Shown here: in pieces, positions 43,197 through 52,157 of the stretch | How positions within the stretch are numbered: position 1 is the stretch's first letter | Layout: every line of letters begins with the position of its first letter | Assembly: GCA_019192445.1 (NCBI GenBank) | Contig: JAHCMK010000007.1 | Coordinates: 96,919 to 160,918 of the forward strand | Length of the DNA: 64,000 nucleotides | Reading direction: 5' to 3' | Origin: Oceanococcus sp. HetDA_MAG_MS8 | Lineage (GTDB): Bacteria; Pseudomonadota; Gammaproteobacteria; Nevskiales; Oceanococcaceae | Translations under genes and position numbers: made by a program | The notes under the pieces: generated by a model | The model's input: the letters and a program-made list of their open reading frames with translations, nothing else | Database searches by the model: none | Told to the model about the DNA's origin: nothing

Positions 43197-43796
43197 CTAA
43201 GCCGCCGCGAACCGCGTCCAGAGCTGCGGCAAATATTGTCGAATGAGCTGGCCGCAGGCAATCAGTGGTAAGCCGACTAGTGCCGTAGGGTCATCGCTGC
43301 GTATCCAGTCGAATAATCTAATTCCCAGGCCTTCAACCTTAAACCCGCCAGCGCAATCAGCTGCCGGCTCGCGCTCCACATAAGCGGTAATCTCCGCGGT
43401 AGCTAAGGAGCGCATGCGCGCCAGAGTGAGCACCTCCCGCGCTTCCAATTCGCCCTGCGGGCCGCACAGAGCGACAGCAGTGTGAAAACTCACCTCTTTG
43501 CCGGCCAAATGCTGCAGATGCTGTTGCTGCTTGCTGAGGCTGCCAGGTTTGCGCAGGATTTGGCCTGCACAACTACACACTTGATCTGAGCCTAAAATCC
43601 AGGCCTGTGGATGATCTTGGCGCAGGCTTTGAGCTTTCTCTTGTGAGAGACGTAGGGCGCGATCATGCGGGGTTTCACCGGGCCGTAGATCCTCCTTCGT
43701 TTTCGGCGAGTGCGCCACAAAGCTCAGGCCGAGCTGCGCTAGCTGCCGCTGTCTATAGATCGAGCTGGATGCGAGAATGAGCGACGAATCAGCCAT
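43197..43796 (-). CDS. Maf family nucleotide pyrophosphatase (YceF type)
   Basis: House-cleaning pyrophosphatase hydrolysing modified NTPs; YceF of E. coli prefers m7GTP. 199 residues: LILASSSIYRQRQLAQLGL (SxxR substrate loop), LRLSQEKAQSL, WILGSDQVCS (catalytic Asp), ADCAGGFKVEGLGIRLFDWI and DPTALVGLPLIACGQLIR. ATG 43796 (MADSSLILA) was chosen; an upstream start would overlap the divergent yceD gene. Starts of the two genes are only 16 bp apart. Confidence 0.93.
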   Translation of the reverse strand: MADSSLILASSSIYRQRQLAQLGLSFVAHSPKTKEDLRPGETPHDRALRLSQEKAQSLRQDHPQAWILGSDQVCSCAGQILRKPGSLSKQQQHLQHLAGKEVSFHTAVALCGPQGELEAREVLTLARMRSLATAEITAYVEREPAADCAGGFKVEGLGIRLFDWIRSDDPTALVGLPLIACGQLIRQYLPQLWTRFAAA

Positions 43797-43812
43797 GAAT
43801 AAGGACGAGGTG

Positions 43813-44241
43813 ATGTCTGCCAAGCGCCACATATTGCCCCAATGGGTCGCTGAATCCCATCTGCATGAGGGTTGGGCTTTTTCTGGGGAGTTTCCTATTG
43901 GCTCTGAGATTCAGGCTTGGGTGCCCGGTGCGCAGTGGCCTCAGAGCCTGCCGCTAGAACTCACAGTGCAGAAGGCCCCGCGAGGGCGCTGGCTGCTTGA
44001 TGTGGCGCTGCAGGCTGAGGCGCAACTGCCGTGTCAGCGTTGTGGCGAGCTGGTTAACTGGAGCGCCGAGTTGGACCAACACGTGCTCATCACCCCGGAA
44101 GAGGACCCTAAAGACCCTCAAGCTCAGTGGGAAATTGCTGATGAAAAGGTGCAATTGCGTGCCTTGGTGACAACCGAGCTGAGCTTGGCCTTACCGGATT
44201 TCCCACGACATACGCAATGCGATTTGCAAGAGCCTGAGTGA
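43813..44241 (+). CDS. yceD: YceD family protein (DUF177), 23S rRNA accumulation
   Basis: 142-residue protein of the DUF177/YceD family, linked to 23S rRNA accumulation in bacteria and plastids. Shows LPCQRCGELVNWSAELDQHVLI, the family's CxxC-containing centre, and LRALVTTELSLALPDFP. ATG 43813 (MSAKRHILPQW) has AAGGA 7 nt upstream; ATGs at 43777 and 43795 would overlap the maf gene. First gene of the standard yceD-rpmF-plsX cluster. Confidence 0.9.
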   Translation: MSAKRHILPQWVAESHLHEGWAFSGEFPIGSEIQAWVPGAQWPQSLPLELTVQKAPRGRWLLDVALQAEAQLPCQRCGELVNWSAELDQHVLITPEEDPKDPQAQWEIADEKVQLRALVTTELSLALPDFPRHTQCDLQEPE

Positions 44242-44337
44242 ACGCCCTAAAATACCGGGTTTACCAACGCCCATGGCACGCGGTCTGCGTGCCCTGCCAG
44301 CACCAACATCACCGCAGAACAATTGCAGAGTTAAACC

Positions 44338-44541
44338 ATGGCTGTTCAACAAAACCGCAAGACTCGCTCCAAGCGTGACATGCGTCGTTCACACGACGCC
44401 CTGACCGGCGCCACCTTGTCGGTAGATCAAACCACCGGCGAAACCCACCGTCGTCACCATGTCACCAAAGACGGCTTCTACCGTGGTCGGCAGGTCATCG
44501 TGCCGCCACAGGTTGCAGATTTCAGCGACGACGAGGCCTAA
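44338..44541 (+). CDS. rpmF: 50S ribosomal protein L32
   Basis: 67 residues starting [22 protein letters not shown], the L32 signature, with [18 protein letters not shown] in the C-terminal half. No zinc Cys pair, as usual for this group. The 96 bp upstream contain a perfect GGCACGC-ggtct-GCGTGCC hairpin (44275-44293) that could be a leader element. Followed by a structured region and plsX. Confidence 0.97.
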   Translation: MAVQQNRKTRSKRDMRRSHDALTGATLSVDQTTGETHRRHHVTKDGFYRGRQVIVPPQVADFSDDEA

Positions 44542-44591
44542 GCTTCGTCCGACAGTCGCGGCCACGGCTAACGATATCGTAGGTACGGATT

Positions 44592-44718
44592 AGACAAGTA
44601 GTCTTAGCGCCACTTGTCTTTAGGGCACAGTGCCACCTGCCTGGCAGGCCCTAGCCGCTGCTCAGCGTTGTACATGTCGCTACACGACCATAACGCCGGC
44701 CTTTGAGCCGGCGTTTTT
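44592..44718 (+). terminator. Folded rpmF-plsX spacer ending in a terminator hairpin directly before the plsX ribosome binding site
   Basis: Two parts. AGACAAGT...ACTTGTCT (44592-44619) is an 8-bp stem with a 12-nt loop. AACGCCGGC-ctttga-GCCGGCGTT (44692-44715) is a perfect 9-bp stem followed by T to 44718. Two bases later comes the plsX ribosome binding site AGGAGG. Full termination here would cut off plsX, so partial read-through or attenuation is likely. Confidence 0.75.
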
Positions 44719-44731
44719 GAAGGAGGGGTCT

Positions 44732-45751
44732 ATGCCGATCGTCGCAGTGGACGCAATGGGGGGAGACAACGGTGCTCCAACCGTAGTCCAGGCCTGCAAA
44801 CTGGCCTTGGCGCACGACCCCGATCTGCGCTTGCTGTTGGTCGGCAAGACGGCTTTGCTAGAGCCGCTGCTTTCTTCCGCGGGTATGGCCCATATGTCGC
44901 AGCTTGAGCTGGTAGAAGCCAGCGAAGTGGTGGCGATGGATGAAGAGCCAGCGCAGGCCCTGCGCAGTAAAAAAGACTCTTCAATGCGAGTGGCTCTGAA
45001 CTGCGTCAAGGAGGGCCGCGCGGGGGCCGCAGTGAGCGCGGGCAACACCGGTGCCTGGATGGCAACGGCGCGTTTCGTGCTTAAGATGATTCCAGGCATA
45101 GATCGGCCTGCCATCATGGCCGCCTTGCCCTCGGCGCGGGATCGTACCTACTTGCTAGATCTGGGGGCGAATGCGGAAACATCCGCGGAGCAACTCTTGC
45201 AGTTTGCTCGCATGGGCAGCGCAGCCTGCGTGGCGCTCAGCGGTTTGCCTCATCCTCGTATTGGCCTGTTGAACATCGGCAGTGAGGCCGTCAAAGGCAA
45301 TAGTGTGGTCAAGGCTGCCGATCAACTTATCCGCGCAGATTCGGCGTTGAACTACGCCGGTTTTGTCGAGGGTGACGATATTTACGCAGGCTCGGTCGAT
45401 GTCGTGGTTTGTGATGGCTTCACCGGCAATGTGATGCTCAAGTCCAGCGAGGGGCTTGCAAGACTACTCGGCCAGCGGATTCGTACGGCGTTCATGCGCA
45501 GCTGGTATGGACGGCTGAGTGCGGCGCTAAGTGCGCCTGTACTGCGGAGTCTGCGGCGCGATATGGACCCCGGTCGTTACAACGGAGCCAGCCTGGTTGG
45601 CCTGCGCGGTGTGGTGATTAAATCCCATGGTGGTGCAGACGCTAAGGCCTTTGCGAATTCTATTCATATGGCGGCCAGAGCCGTTGGCGATGATTTGCCC
45701 CAACGTATTGCCGCCATGCTGGGTGAGGAAGAGGGCCTGCACCAGCGATAA
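44732..45751 (+). CDS. plsX: Phosphate acyltransferase PlsX
   Basis: Converts acyl-ACP to acyl-phosphate for phospholipid synthesis; peripheral membrane enzyme. 339 residues: IVAVDAMGGDNGAPTVVQA, AVSAGNTGAWMATARFVL, LDLGANAETSAEQLLQFA, GLLNIGSEAVKGN, DVVVCDGFTGNVMLKSSEG and VVIKSHGGADAKAFANSI are family signatures. ATG 44732 has AGGAGG 6-11 nt upstream. Usually followed by fabD, fabG and acpP; here the next gene is gspF on the other strand, so the fab cluster is elsewhere. Confidence 0.95.
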   Translation: MPIVAVDAMGGDNGAPTVVQACKLALAHDPDLRLLLVGKTALLEPLLSSAGMAHMSQLELVEASEVVAMDEEPAQALRSKKDSSMRVALNCVKEGRAGAAVSAGNTGAWMATARFVLKMIPGIDRPAIMAALPSARDRTYLLDLGANAETSAEQLLQFARMGSAACVALSGLPHPRIGLLNIGSEAVKGNSVVKAADQLIRADSALNYAGFVEGDDIYAGSVDVVVCDGFTGNVMLKSSEGLARLLGQRIRTAFMRSWYGRLSAALSAPVLRSLRRDMDPGRYNGASLVGLRGVVIKSHGGADAKAFANSIHMAARAVGDDLPQRIAAMLGEEEGLHQR

Positions 45752-45786
45752 CGCGACCGCGCTAATGTGCGCGCCTCGCGGACTTT

Positions 45787-47004
45787 CTAGCGGACAAGCT
45801 GATTCATATCGAAGATTGGCAGCATGATGGCCAGTACGATGGTCAACACAATGCCTGCCATACCCATAATCAGCAGTGGGCCCAATACTCCCATGACGGC
45901 ATTGATAAGGGTGTCCACCTCGAGCTCTTGGTTATGCGCAGCGCGTTCTAGCATCTCATCGAGCTCGCCAGAGGACTCACCGTTGGCGATCAGATTGAGA
46001 GTGATTGGCGGGAAGAGCTTGGACTCACCCAAAGAACGAGCAATGCCAGCACCTTCGCGCACTTTCCCGGCAGCCGTTTCCACGGCATCACGCATTGGTA
46101 AGTTAGAGACAACGCGCGCACATATCTGCATTGCTTCAAGCACTGGAACACCGCTATTGACGAGCATGCTGAAGGTACGGGTAAAGCGTCCGGCGTTCAC
46201 GCCGCGTTCCAATTTGCCAATCATGGGAATGCGTAGTTTGGCCCGATGCCAGCGGTTCTTGAGATGGGGGCGGCGCATCGCCATTGACCAGCCCACCACG
46301 AAAAGCGCGACAAGGCTCACCAGCACAACCCAGTTTTCACGCAAGCCGTCTGAGGCTGCGATCATGGCTTTGGTCAGTGGCGGGAGTTCAGCATCAAGGC
46401 TGGCGAATACTCCCACAACCTGAGGCACCACGCTGGCCAGCAGGAAAGACACAATCGCAATAGAGGCGAAGACCAAAATAACCGGGTAGGACAGTGCCGC
46501 GAAGATTTTCTTTTGTAGCTCCTGACGCCGCTCTACATATTCGGCCAGCCGCTCAAGGACCATGTCCAGTCGCCCTGAAGACTCCCCAGATTCCACGGTG
46601 GCGCAGTACATCTCGTTGAAGATGTGTTTGTAGTCGCGAAGCGCCGAGGCCAGGGTGTGGCCTTCAGTAACGCGTGCGCGAATCCCCATCACAACGGCTT
46701 GTACCCGTCGGCCTTCCATTTGTTCCGCAGCGGTGGACAAGGCCTCTTCCAGGGGGAGGCCGGAGCGAACTAAGGTGGCAAGCTGACGAGTGAATAAGGC
46801 CACAGTCGTCGCCGGTAGACCGCGCTCGAAGCGAAATCCGCCGCCACTGCGTCCTTGTTCGGCCTTGGCGACCTCAGTGACTTCTAGCGGTGTGAGCCCC
46901 TTATCCCGAAGTTGGCCGCGAACTGCCTTAGCGGTGTCGCCCTCCAACAAACCCTTTTTCTTGCGCCCCCGGCTATCAAGGGCGGAATAACTGAAGGCGG
47001 CCAT
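45787..47004 (-). CDS. gspF: Type II secretion system inner-membrane protein GspF
   Basis: Polytopic platform protein of the type II secretion system, 405 residues with two T2SSF repeats (about residues 70-195 and 272-395), for example LFTRQLATLVRSGLPLEEALSTAAEQ and RFTRTFSMLVNSGVPVLEAMQIC, each followed by hydrophobic segments. The N-terminus MAAFSYSALDSRGRKKKGLLEGDT is typical. Six nt after gspE. Last gene of the gspC-D-E-F set; the pseudopilin genes gspG onward do not follow. Confidence 0.93.
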   Translation of the reverse strand: MAAFSYSALDSRGRKKKGLLEGDTAKAVRGQLRDKGLTPLEVTEVAKAEQGRSGGGFRFERGLPATTVALFTRQLATLVRSGLPLEEALSTAAEQMEGRRVQAVVMGIRARVTEGHTLASALRDYKHIFNEMYCATVESGESSGRLDMVLERLAEYVERRQELQKKIFAALSYPVILVFASIAIVSFLLASVVPQVVGVFASLDAELPPLTKAMIAASDGLRENWVVLVSLVALFVVGWSMAMRRPHLKNRWHRAKLRIPMIGKLERGVNAGRFTRTFSMLVNSGVPVLEAMQICARVVSNLPMRDAVETAAGKVREGAGIARSLGESKLFPPITLNLIANGESSGELDEMLERAAHNQELEVDTLINAVMGVLGPLLIMGMAGIVLTIVLAIMLPIFDMNQLVR

Positions 47005-47010
47005 GGGAAC

Positions 47011-48534
47011 TTAGTCTTCGCGGGTCACGCGTAGAACTTCTTCTAGCGTGGTCATGCCGGCCAAGACCTTGCGCCGACCTTCAGCGCGAATGCCCGGCCC
47101 TTGCGTGCGCGCATATTTTTCTAGGGCCTGCTCTGAGGCTCCTTCATGAATCATAGTGCGCATTTGTTCGTCCACGGCAATCACCTCGTGGATGCCAATT
47201 CGTCCCACATAGCCGTTATGGCGGCACTTATCACAGCCCGCGGGCTGATAAATATGCCCATCGAAATCATCCGGAAGATCGAGTAGCTTGCGCTCGGTTT
47301 CATCCGGGCTATGGGGTGTGCGGCAATGCGGGCAAAGCGTGCGCACCAGGCGCTGAGCAATAAGGCCGATGAGGCTGGAGGCCATGAGGAAGGGCTCCAC
47401 TCCCATATCACGCAAGCGGGCAACCGCGCCGACGGCAGTGTTGGTGTGCAGGGTAGACAACACCAAGTGGCCGGTCAGCGAGGCTTGTACCGCAATATCT
47501 GCGGTTTCCAGGTCGCGAATCTCACCGACCATCACCACGTCTGGGTCTTGGCGCAGAATTGCTCGGAGGCCTCGGGCAAAGGTCATATCGACCTTGGTGT
47601 TGACCTGGGTTTGGCCAATGCCGTCCAGGTAATATTCGATGGGGTCCTCGACGGTGAGGATATTGCGACTGTTGTCGTTCAGGCTGGTGAGGCCGGCATA
47701 CAAGGTCGTGGTTTTTCCCGAGCCCGTGGGCCCGGTGACCAAAATAATTCCGTGAGGCTTCTTGATGAGCTCCTGCATGGTGGCAAGTTGCTGCTCGCCC
47801 ATGCCGAGGTGGCCTAAGTCCAAGCGACCGGCTTGCTTATCCAGTAATCGCAATACAACGCGCTCGCCGTGTCCGGACGGAATCGTGGAGACACGAACGT
47901 CGACAGGCCGGCCGGCGATCTTGATGGAAATGCGGCCGTCCTGAGGGATGCGCTTTTCAGCAATGTCGAGCTTGGCCATCACCTTAATGCGCGAAATAAT
48001 CAAAGGGATCAAGGCGCGCTGCGGGGCGAGGACCTGGCGCAGTACGCCATCGACCCGAAAGCGAATAACCAGCCGGTTCTCAAAAGGCTCTATATGGATG
48101 TCTGAGGCGTTTTCTTTCACAGCCTCAGAGAGCATGGCGTTGATCAGGCGAATGATGGGGGCATCATCATCCGACTCCAGCAGATCCTGTGGCTCAGCTA
48201 AGGCTTCAGCCGCGGAGCTAAGGTCGGCATCATCATCCAAGCCTTGCATCGCCTGCATGGTTTGGCTGGAGTCATTTTCGAAGCGCCGTTGTAGTTCGCG
48301 ATCAAACTCCTCCGCACTCACCTCCCGCATGGGCGGCAAATGGCCGTCCAACAAGCGTTGGATTTCCAATAAGCTGGCCAGCGCTGGCTGCGGGCGGTGC
48401 AAAATTCTGAGTGGCTGGTCTTCTTCAGCAGGCAGTACCAACACACCATGCCGTTTAGAAAAGGCAAAGTTCGGCAACCGGAGCGGAGTCTCTGGTGCGT
48501 CCTCTACGGGCATCTCTACGGCTTCATTGTTCAT
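47011..48534 (-). CDS. gspE: Type II secretion system ATPase GspE
   Basis: Cytoplasmic secretion ATPase, 507 residues. N1-type domain, then the catalytic part with Walker A GPTGSGKTTTLY, Asp box (LTVEDPIEYYLDGIGQTQV), Walker B GEIRDLETADIA, His box (GHLVLSTLHTN) and the zinc tetracysteine element CPHC...CDKC. The tetracysteine supports GspE over other type IV-like ATPases that lack it. Its ATG shares one base with the gspD stop (TAATG). Confidence 0.95.
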   Translation of the reverse strand: MNNEAVEMPVEDAPETPLRLPNFAFSKRHGVLVLPAEEDQPLRILHRPQPALASLLEIQRLLDGHLPPMREVSAEEFDRELQRRFENDSSQTMQAMQGLDDDADLSSAAEALAEPQDLLESDDDAPIIRLINAMLSEAVKENASDIHIEPFENRLVIRFRVDGVLRQVLAPQRALIPLIISRIKVMAKLDIAEKRIPQDGRISIKIAGRPVDVRVSTIPSGHGERVVLRLLDKQAGRLDLGHLGMGEQQLATMQELIKKPHGIILVTGPTGSGKTTTLYAGLTSLNDNSRNILTVEDPIEYYLDGIGQTQVNTKVDMTFARGLRAILRQDPDVVMVGEIRDLETADIAVQASLTGHLVLSTLHTNTAVGAVARLRDMGVEPFLMASSLIGLIAQRLVRTLCPHCRTPHSPDETERKLLDLPDDFDGHIYQPAGCDKCRHNGYVGRIGIHEVIAVDEQMRTMIHEGASEQALEKYARTQGPGIRAEGRRKVLAGMTTLEEVLRVTRED

Positions 48535-50720
48535 TAGCGGAGGTGGCCTCGGCCCATCTTCTTACGTTCTGCGGGGGCTTCTGCGTCGACGCGGCCGGCC
48601 GGTTCATCGAGTACTGGCTCGGTGCTCAGAACGCGCTTGTCGCTACGCAGTTGAGTATCCAACTGCAGGGCTTGGTTCGCGGGCTTGGCCTGAGGCTGGG
48701 TCACAGGTGAGGTGTCTTGTTGACTGCTCTCACCATTGGCTCCAGGGAGGGTCTCCAACACTTTGGGGCGGATCATCTCTTCCAAAGGATTGAGCTGCGG
48801 ACCATTATCGTTCCAGAACAAGCGCGTGCCTTCTTCATTGGCCTGGCGCTGCACATTGCGCATGTAGCGATACTTGCGGTTGGTGTGGAAGCTGGCTGTA
48901 GCGCGGTCACGCAGTATCGTGGGGCGAATGAAGATCATCAGATTCTGCTTGTCCCTGTTCACCGAGGTGGATCGGAACAGGGCTCCGATCAGCGGTATAT
49001 CTCCGAGAATGGGGATTTTTTGCTCGGTTTGGTTGACGTTGTCATTAATCAGGCCACCCAACACCAAAATATCTCCGTCGTCGACCATCACAGTGGTGTT
49101 GAGGGTGCGCTTGTTGGTGACCAAGTCAACGGCGCCGCCGCCGCCACCCGCGACCACATCAGAGGATTCCTGGCGGATCTCCAGCTGGATGTTATCGCCG
49201 GCGTTGATTTGCGGCGTAATAGCGAGGGTGAGGCCGACATCACGCCGTTCAATGGTTTGGAAGGGGTTGACCGCCCCCACCTGACCGCCGGCATTGGAAA
49301 AGGAGCCAGTTAGGAAGGGGACTTCCTGTCCTACGGAAATCTCGGCCTCTTCGTTATCCATGGTGACGACGGAGGGCGTGCTCAGCACGTTGGTGTCGCC
49401 GTCGGAGCTTAAGGCCCGCAGCAATACGCCAAAAGTCGTCCCGTTGCTGTTTTCGCGCCCGCCGGCAATATTGAGGCCTTGGCGTACGAGGCTGAGAGCT
49501 GCCGCTGAGCCTCCCTGGCCGCCCAAAGCGCCTCCGAGGCCGCCGATGACGGATTGATCCAATATGCCGGCTGCAGCCACTTGTTCATCGTTGAACACCG
49601 CCCAGTCCACGCCTAGCTGACGGGCTTTGTTGACGGATATTTCGGCGAGAATAGCTTCCACCAGCACCTGAGAGCGACGAATGTCCAACTGGGCGATGAC
49701 GGACTTAAGGCCACGCATGATTTTGGGCGGCGCCGTGATGACCAGAGCGTTGATATCGGGCTCAGCAACGATGCGCGTGCCGGGCATGCGACTGCCGCCG
49801 CGGTTACCTGCAGCTGCCTGTCCGCCCTGACCGCCGGCCTGGCCTTGTTGCTGGGACTCGACATAACCCTCGAGAATGGGAGCCAGCGTTTCTGAGTTGG
49901 CGAAGGACAGGTAAATCACTTGGGTGTCGCCATCTTCATCCAGCGGGATATCTAAGTGGGCGACTAAGGCACGGATGGCGACGCGTTGGGAGGGGTCGCC
50001 GGACACCAAAATAGAGTTCGTGCGCTCATCGGCCAAGACCACCACAGGATCTTGACCTGCGGCCTGAGCAGCCGCTTTATTGCCTTGATATAGGCCTTGT
50101 ACCAGGCGCTCCACATCCGTAGCGGAGGCATATTCCAGACGAATGACTTCCAGCTCGGAGTTGCTGCTGCGGTCAATGCGCTCGATGATTTGGGTGAGGC
50201 GCGCAACGTTGGCGGCCCGGTCCGAAATGATCAGCATGTTGGAGGGAGAGTAGGCTGCCAAGTGCCCATATTGCGGGACCAAGGGCCGCAAGATAGGTAC
50301 CAGCTGCGCTGCCGGCACATTCGCAATCTCCACCACACGGGTCACGATCTCGTCTTCGGCTAGGCCGTCAAACTCGAAGTAACTGCCGCCGTCTTGTTTG
50401 GCGCCCACTTCCGGCACGATTTTCGTCACCGGGCCGGCCGGCACCGCAGCAAAGCCATGCACCTGGAGTACGGCCAGGAAAACGCTGTACAGCTCCTCCG
50501 GAGACATCGGCGCCGAGGACAGCACCGTCACCTTGCCTTTCACCCTCGGGTCGACAATGAAATTGGTGCCCGTAAGGTCACTCACCGTTGTGATCAAAGA
50601 GGCGATGTCTGCGTCTTTGAGGTTCAAAGTAGTACCGCCGCTATTTTGGGCGGCGACTTGCAGCGGGATGCTCAAAGCCAGCGCCCAGCACAGCCGGCGC
50701 AAGGTGGTCGACAAGATCAT
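48534..50720 (-). CDS. gspD: Type II secretion system secretin GspD
   Basis: Outer-membrane secretin, 728 residues with signal peptide (LCWALALSIPLQVAAQ). N0 domain (LNLKDADIASLITTVSDLTGTNFIVDPRVKGKVTV), N1-N3 repeats to about residue 340 with a Gln/Gly linker, then the beta-barrel secretin domain: VLVEAILAEISVNKARQLGVDW, VLSTPSVVTMDNEEAEISVGQEVPF, VGLTLAITPQI, KIPILGDIPLIGALFRSTS, NLMIFIRPTILRD. The C-terminal 110 residues after the barrel are a low-complexity tail with a possible pilotin-binding end. Overlaps gspC by 4 nt. Confidence 0.95.
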   Translation of the reverse strand: MILSTTLRRLCWALALSIPLQVAAQNSGGTTLNLKDADIASLITTVSDLTGTNFIVDPRVKGKVTVLSSAPMSPEELYSVFLAVLQVHGFAAVPAGPVTKIVPEVGAKQDGGSYFEFDGLAEDEIVTRVVEIANVPAAQLVPILRPLVPQYGHLAAYSPSNMLIISDRAANVARLTQIIERIDRSSNSELEVIRLEYASATDVERLVQGLYQGNKAAAQAAGQDPVVVLADERTNSILVSGDPSQRVAIRALVAHLDIPLDEDGDTQVIYLSFANSETLAPILEGYVESQQQGQAGGQGGQAAAGNRGGSRMPGTRIVAEPDINALVITAPPKIMRGLKSVIAQLDIRRSQVLVEAILAEISVNKARQLGVDWAVFNDEQVAAAGILDQSVIGGLGGALGGQGGSAAALSLVRQGLNIAGGRENSNGTTFGVLLRALSSDGDTNVLSTPSVVTMDNEEAEISVGQEVPFLTGSFSNAGGQVGAVNPFQTIERRDVGLTLAITPQINAGDNIQLEIRQESSDVVAGGGGGAVDLVTNKRTLNTTVMVDDGDILVLGGLINDNVNQTEQKIPILGDIPLIGALFRSTSVNRDKQNLMIFIRPTILRDRATASFHTNRKYRYMRNVQRQANEEGTRLFWNDNGPQLNPLEEMIRPKVLETLPGANGESSQQDTSPVTQPQAKPANQALQLDTQLRSDKRVLSTEPVLDEPAGRVDAEAPAERKKMGRGHLR

Positions 50721-51607
50721 GGATTCAGCGTTACCGAGTAGTTTTGTAAGTTGCCTGCGCGCTCGACAGTCAGGTCAATGTTGTTGGCCTGAGACAGATC
50801 ACCCAGCAGCTGCAGACTGCGGCTGGGGTTGTTCAGTTCCACACCATTGACACTGGTGATGATGTCGCCAGGGCGCAGGCCCACTTCGCGAAAGAGTTCC
50901 CGATTGCGTCCGGGGTAAATGCGATAGCCCACTAGCTGCCCATTGCGTCTGGCGGGTTGCATGCGCATGTACTGCGATGCCTTGGTGGGGTCTTGTAGGA
51001 GCTCGCTGCGGATATTGCTGAGCTTCTGCGCAGTTTCGTAATCCAACACGTTGGCGGCGCTGCCGCGCGAGGTCGGTGGCAGGGCGACTACCGCATTGGG
51101 ATCGCGAGGTTCATCTTTTTCCAGGCGCAGAGTTTCTAGCCGCCCGGCGCGGCGCAGTAGCACACGATCGGGGTAGATGGCATGCAGAGTTGCGCCGCCA
51201 GGTATGGCCATACCGATGGAGTAGGGCTCTAAATCGTTCGGATTAGACTCAATGAGTGCGCGAGAGTCCTGTGCGGTCTCCGCCGCGACTATGCCGCGTA
51301 GGGTCAACCTTAGCTTGGTATCCGGAGCGTCTTCGGGGTCGAGCTCGGCGGCCTCCGGTTGGGCCTGTGGCCGATAGGGGCCGAAGAGTTCAGCGGCAAG
51401 CAGCTCGTCCAAAGAGAATCCAGCCTGAGCCGCAGGCTGGGCTGCCGTGGAGCTCGGGGTGGGTGGTGTCCACGCCGGGCCTTCAGGCAGGAGTAGCCAG
51501 GTCACGCGCGCTAACTCCAGACCTATAAGTCCGAGCAGCGCGAGACTGAACACACGCGGGGCAAGGTTCAATCCCCGCAAAACCAGAGGCGGTAGGTGAC
51601 TAGACAC
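50717..51607 (-). CDS. gspC: Type II secretion system protein GspC
   Basis: Inner-membrane clamp linking the platform with the secretin; 296 residues. One membrane helix near the N-terminus (VFSLALLGLIGLELARVTWLLL), a homology region (LRLTLRGIVAAETAQDSRALIES...PGGATLHAIYPDRVLL), and a C-terminal PDZ domain (GYRIYPGRNRELFREVGLRPGDIITSVNGVELNNPS) which often helps choose substrates. First gene of the operon; its promoter must lie in the 229 bp shared with clpS. Confidence 0.93.
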   Translation of the reverse strand: MSSHLPPLVLRGLNLAPRVFSLALLGLIGLELARVTWLLLPEGPAWTPPTPSSTAAQPAAQAGFSLDELLAAELFGPYRPQAQPEAAELDPEDAPDTKLRLTLRGIVAAETAQDSRALIESNPNDLEPYSIGMAIPGGATLHAIYPDRVLLRRAGRLETLRLEKDEPRDPNAVVALPPTSRGSAANVLDYETAQKLSNIRSELLQDPTKASQYMRMQPARRNGQLVGYRIYPGRNRELFREVGLRPGDIITSVNGVELNNPSRSLQLLGDLSQANNIDLTVERAGNLQNYSVTLNP

Positions 51608-51836
51608 GACAATTCGTTCGCAGTTAGGCCCTTAGTTTCTCATGTTTAGGCCTGGGGCGGCAGCGACTGGGCGCGCCGTATTGCATCCACGCCATGCTGC
51701 GTCGACGTAAAAATTGACTGAGCAGCACTGGCATTGCCTGCCCACCATTGAGTTGCGCAATACATTTGAACGTGTCCTGTGCGATCGTGGTCGTAGGTTG
51801 TCGCAACGCGATGGATTTCGTGCCTAGAATAGGATC

Positions 51837-52157
51837 ATGACCGACCCCCGACAAAACCAACCGGATGATGGCGCTGTTGTTGAAAAAGAACGGCGCAAGG
51901 TTCAACCCCCACCGCTGTATCAGGTGGTGCTGCTTAACGACGATTACACGCCGATGGAATTCGTCGTGCATGTACTGCAAAAGTTCTTTCGTCTGCCACA
52001 TGAGTCGGCAGTGCAGTTGATGATGGAAGTGCATACCAATGGCCGGGCCACCGCTGGGACTTACACGGCGGAAATCGCCGAAACCAAAGTGAGCCAGGTC
52101 AATAAGTATGCACGCGATCACCAGCACCCTTTGATGAGCACTATGGAGCGCGCCTGA
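51837..52157 (+). CDS. clpS: ATP-dependent Clp protease adapter ClpS
   Basis: N-end rule adapter that delivers proteins with N-terminal Leu, Phe, Trp or Tyr to ClpAP. 106 residues; QVVLLNDDYTPMEFVVHVLQKFF and AVQLMMEVHTNGRATAGTYTAEIAETKV contain the substrate-pocket residues. The stop overlaps the clpA start by one base, so the pair is coupled. The Aat gene at 55175 makes such N-terminal residues. Confidence 0.96.
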   Translation: MTDPRQNQPDDGAVVEKERRKVQPPPLYQVVLLNDDYTPMEFVVHVLQKFFRLPHESAVQLMMEVHTNGRATAGTYTAEIAETKVSQVNKYARDHQHPLMSTMERA

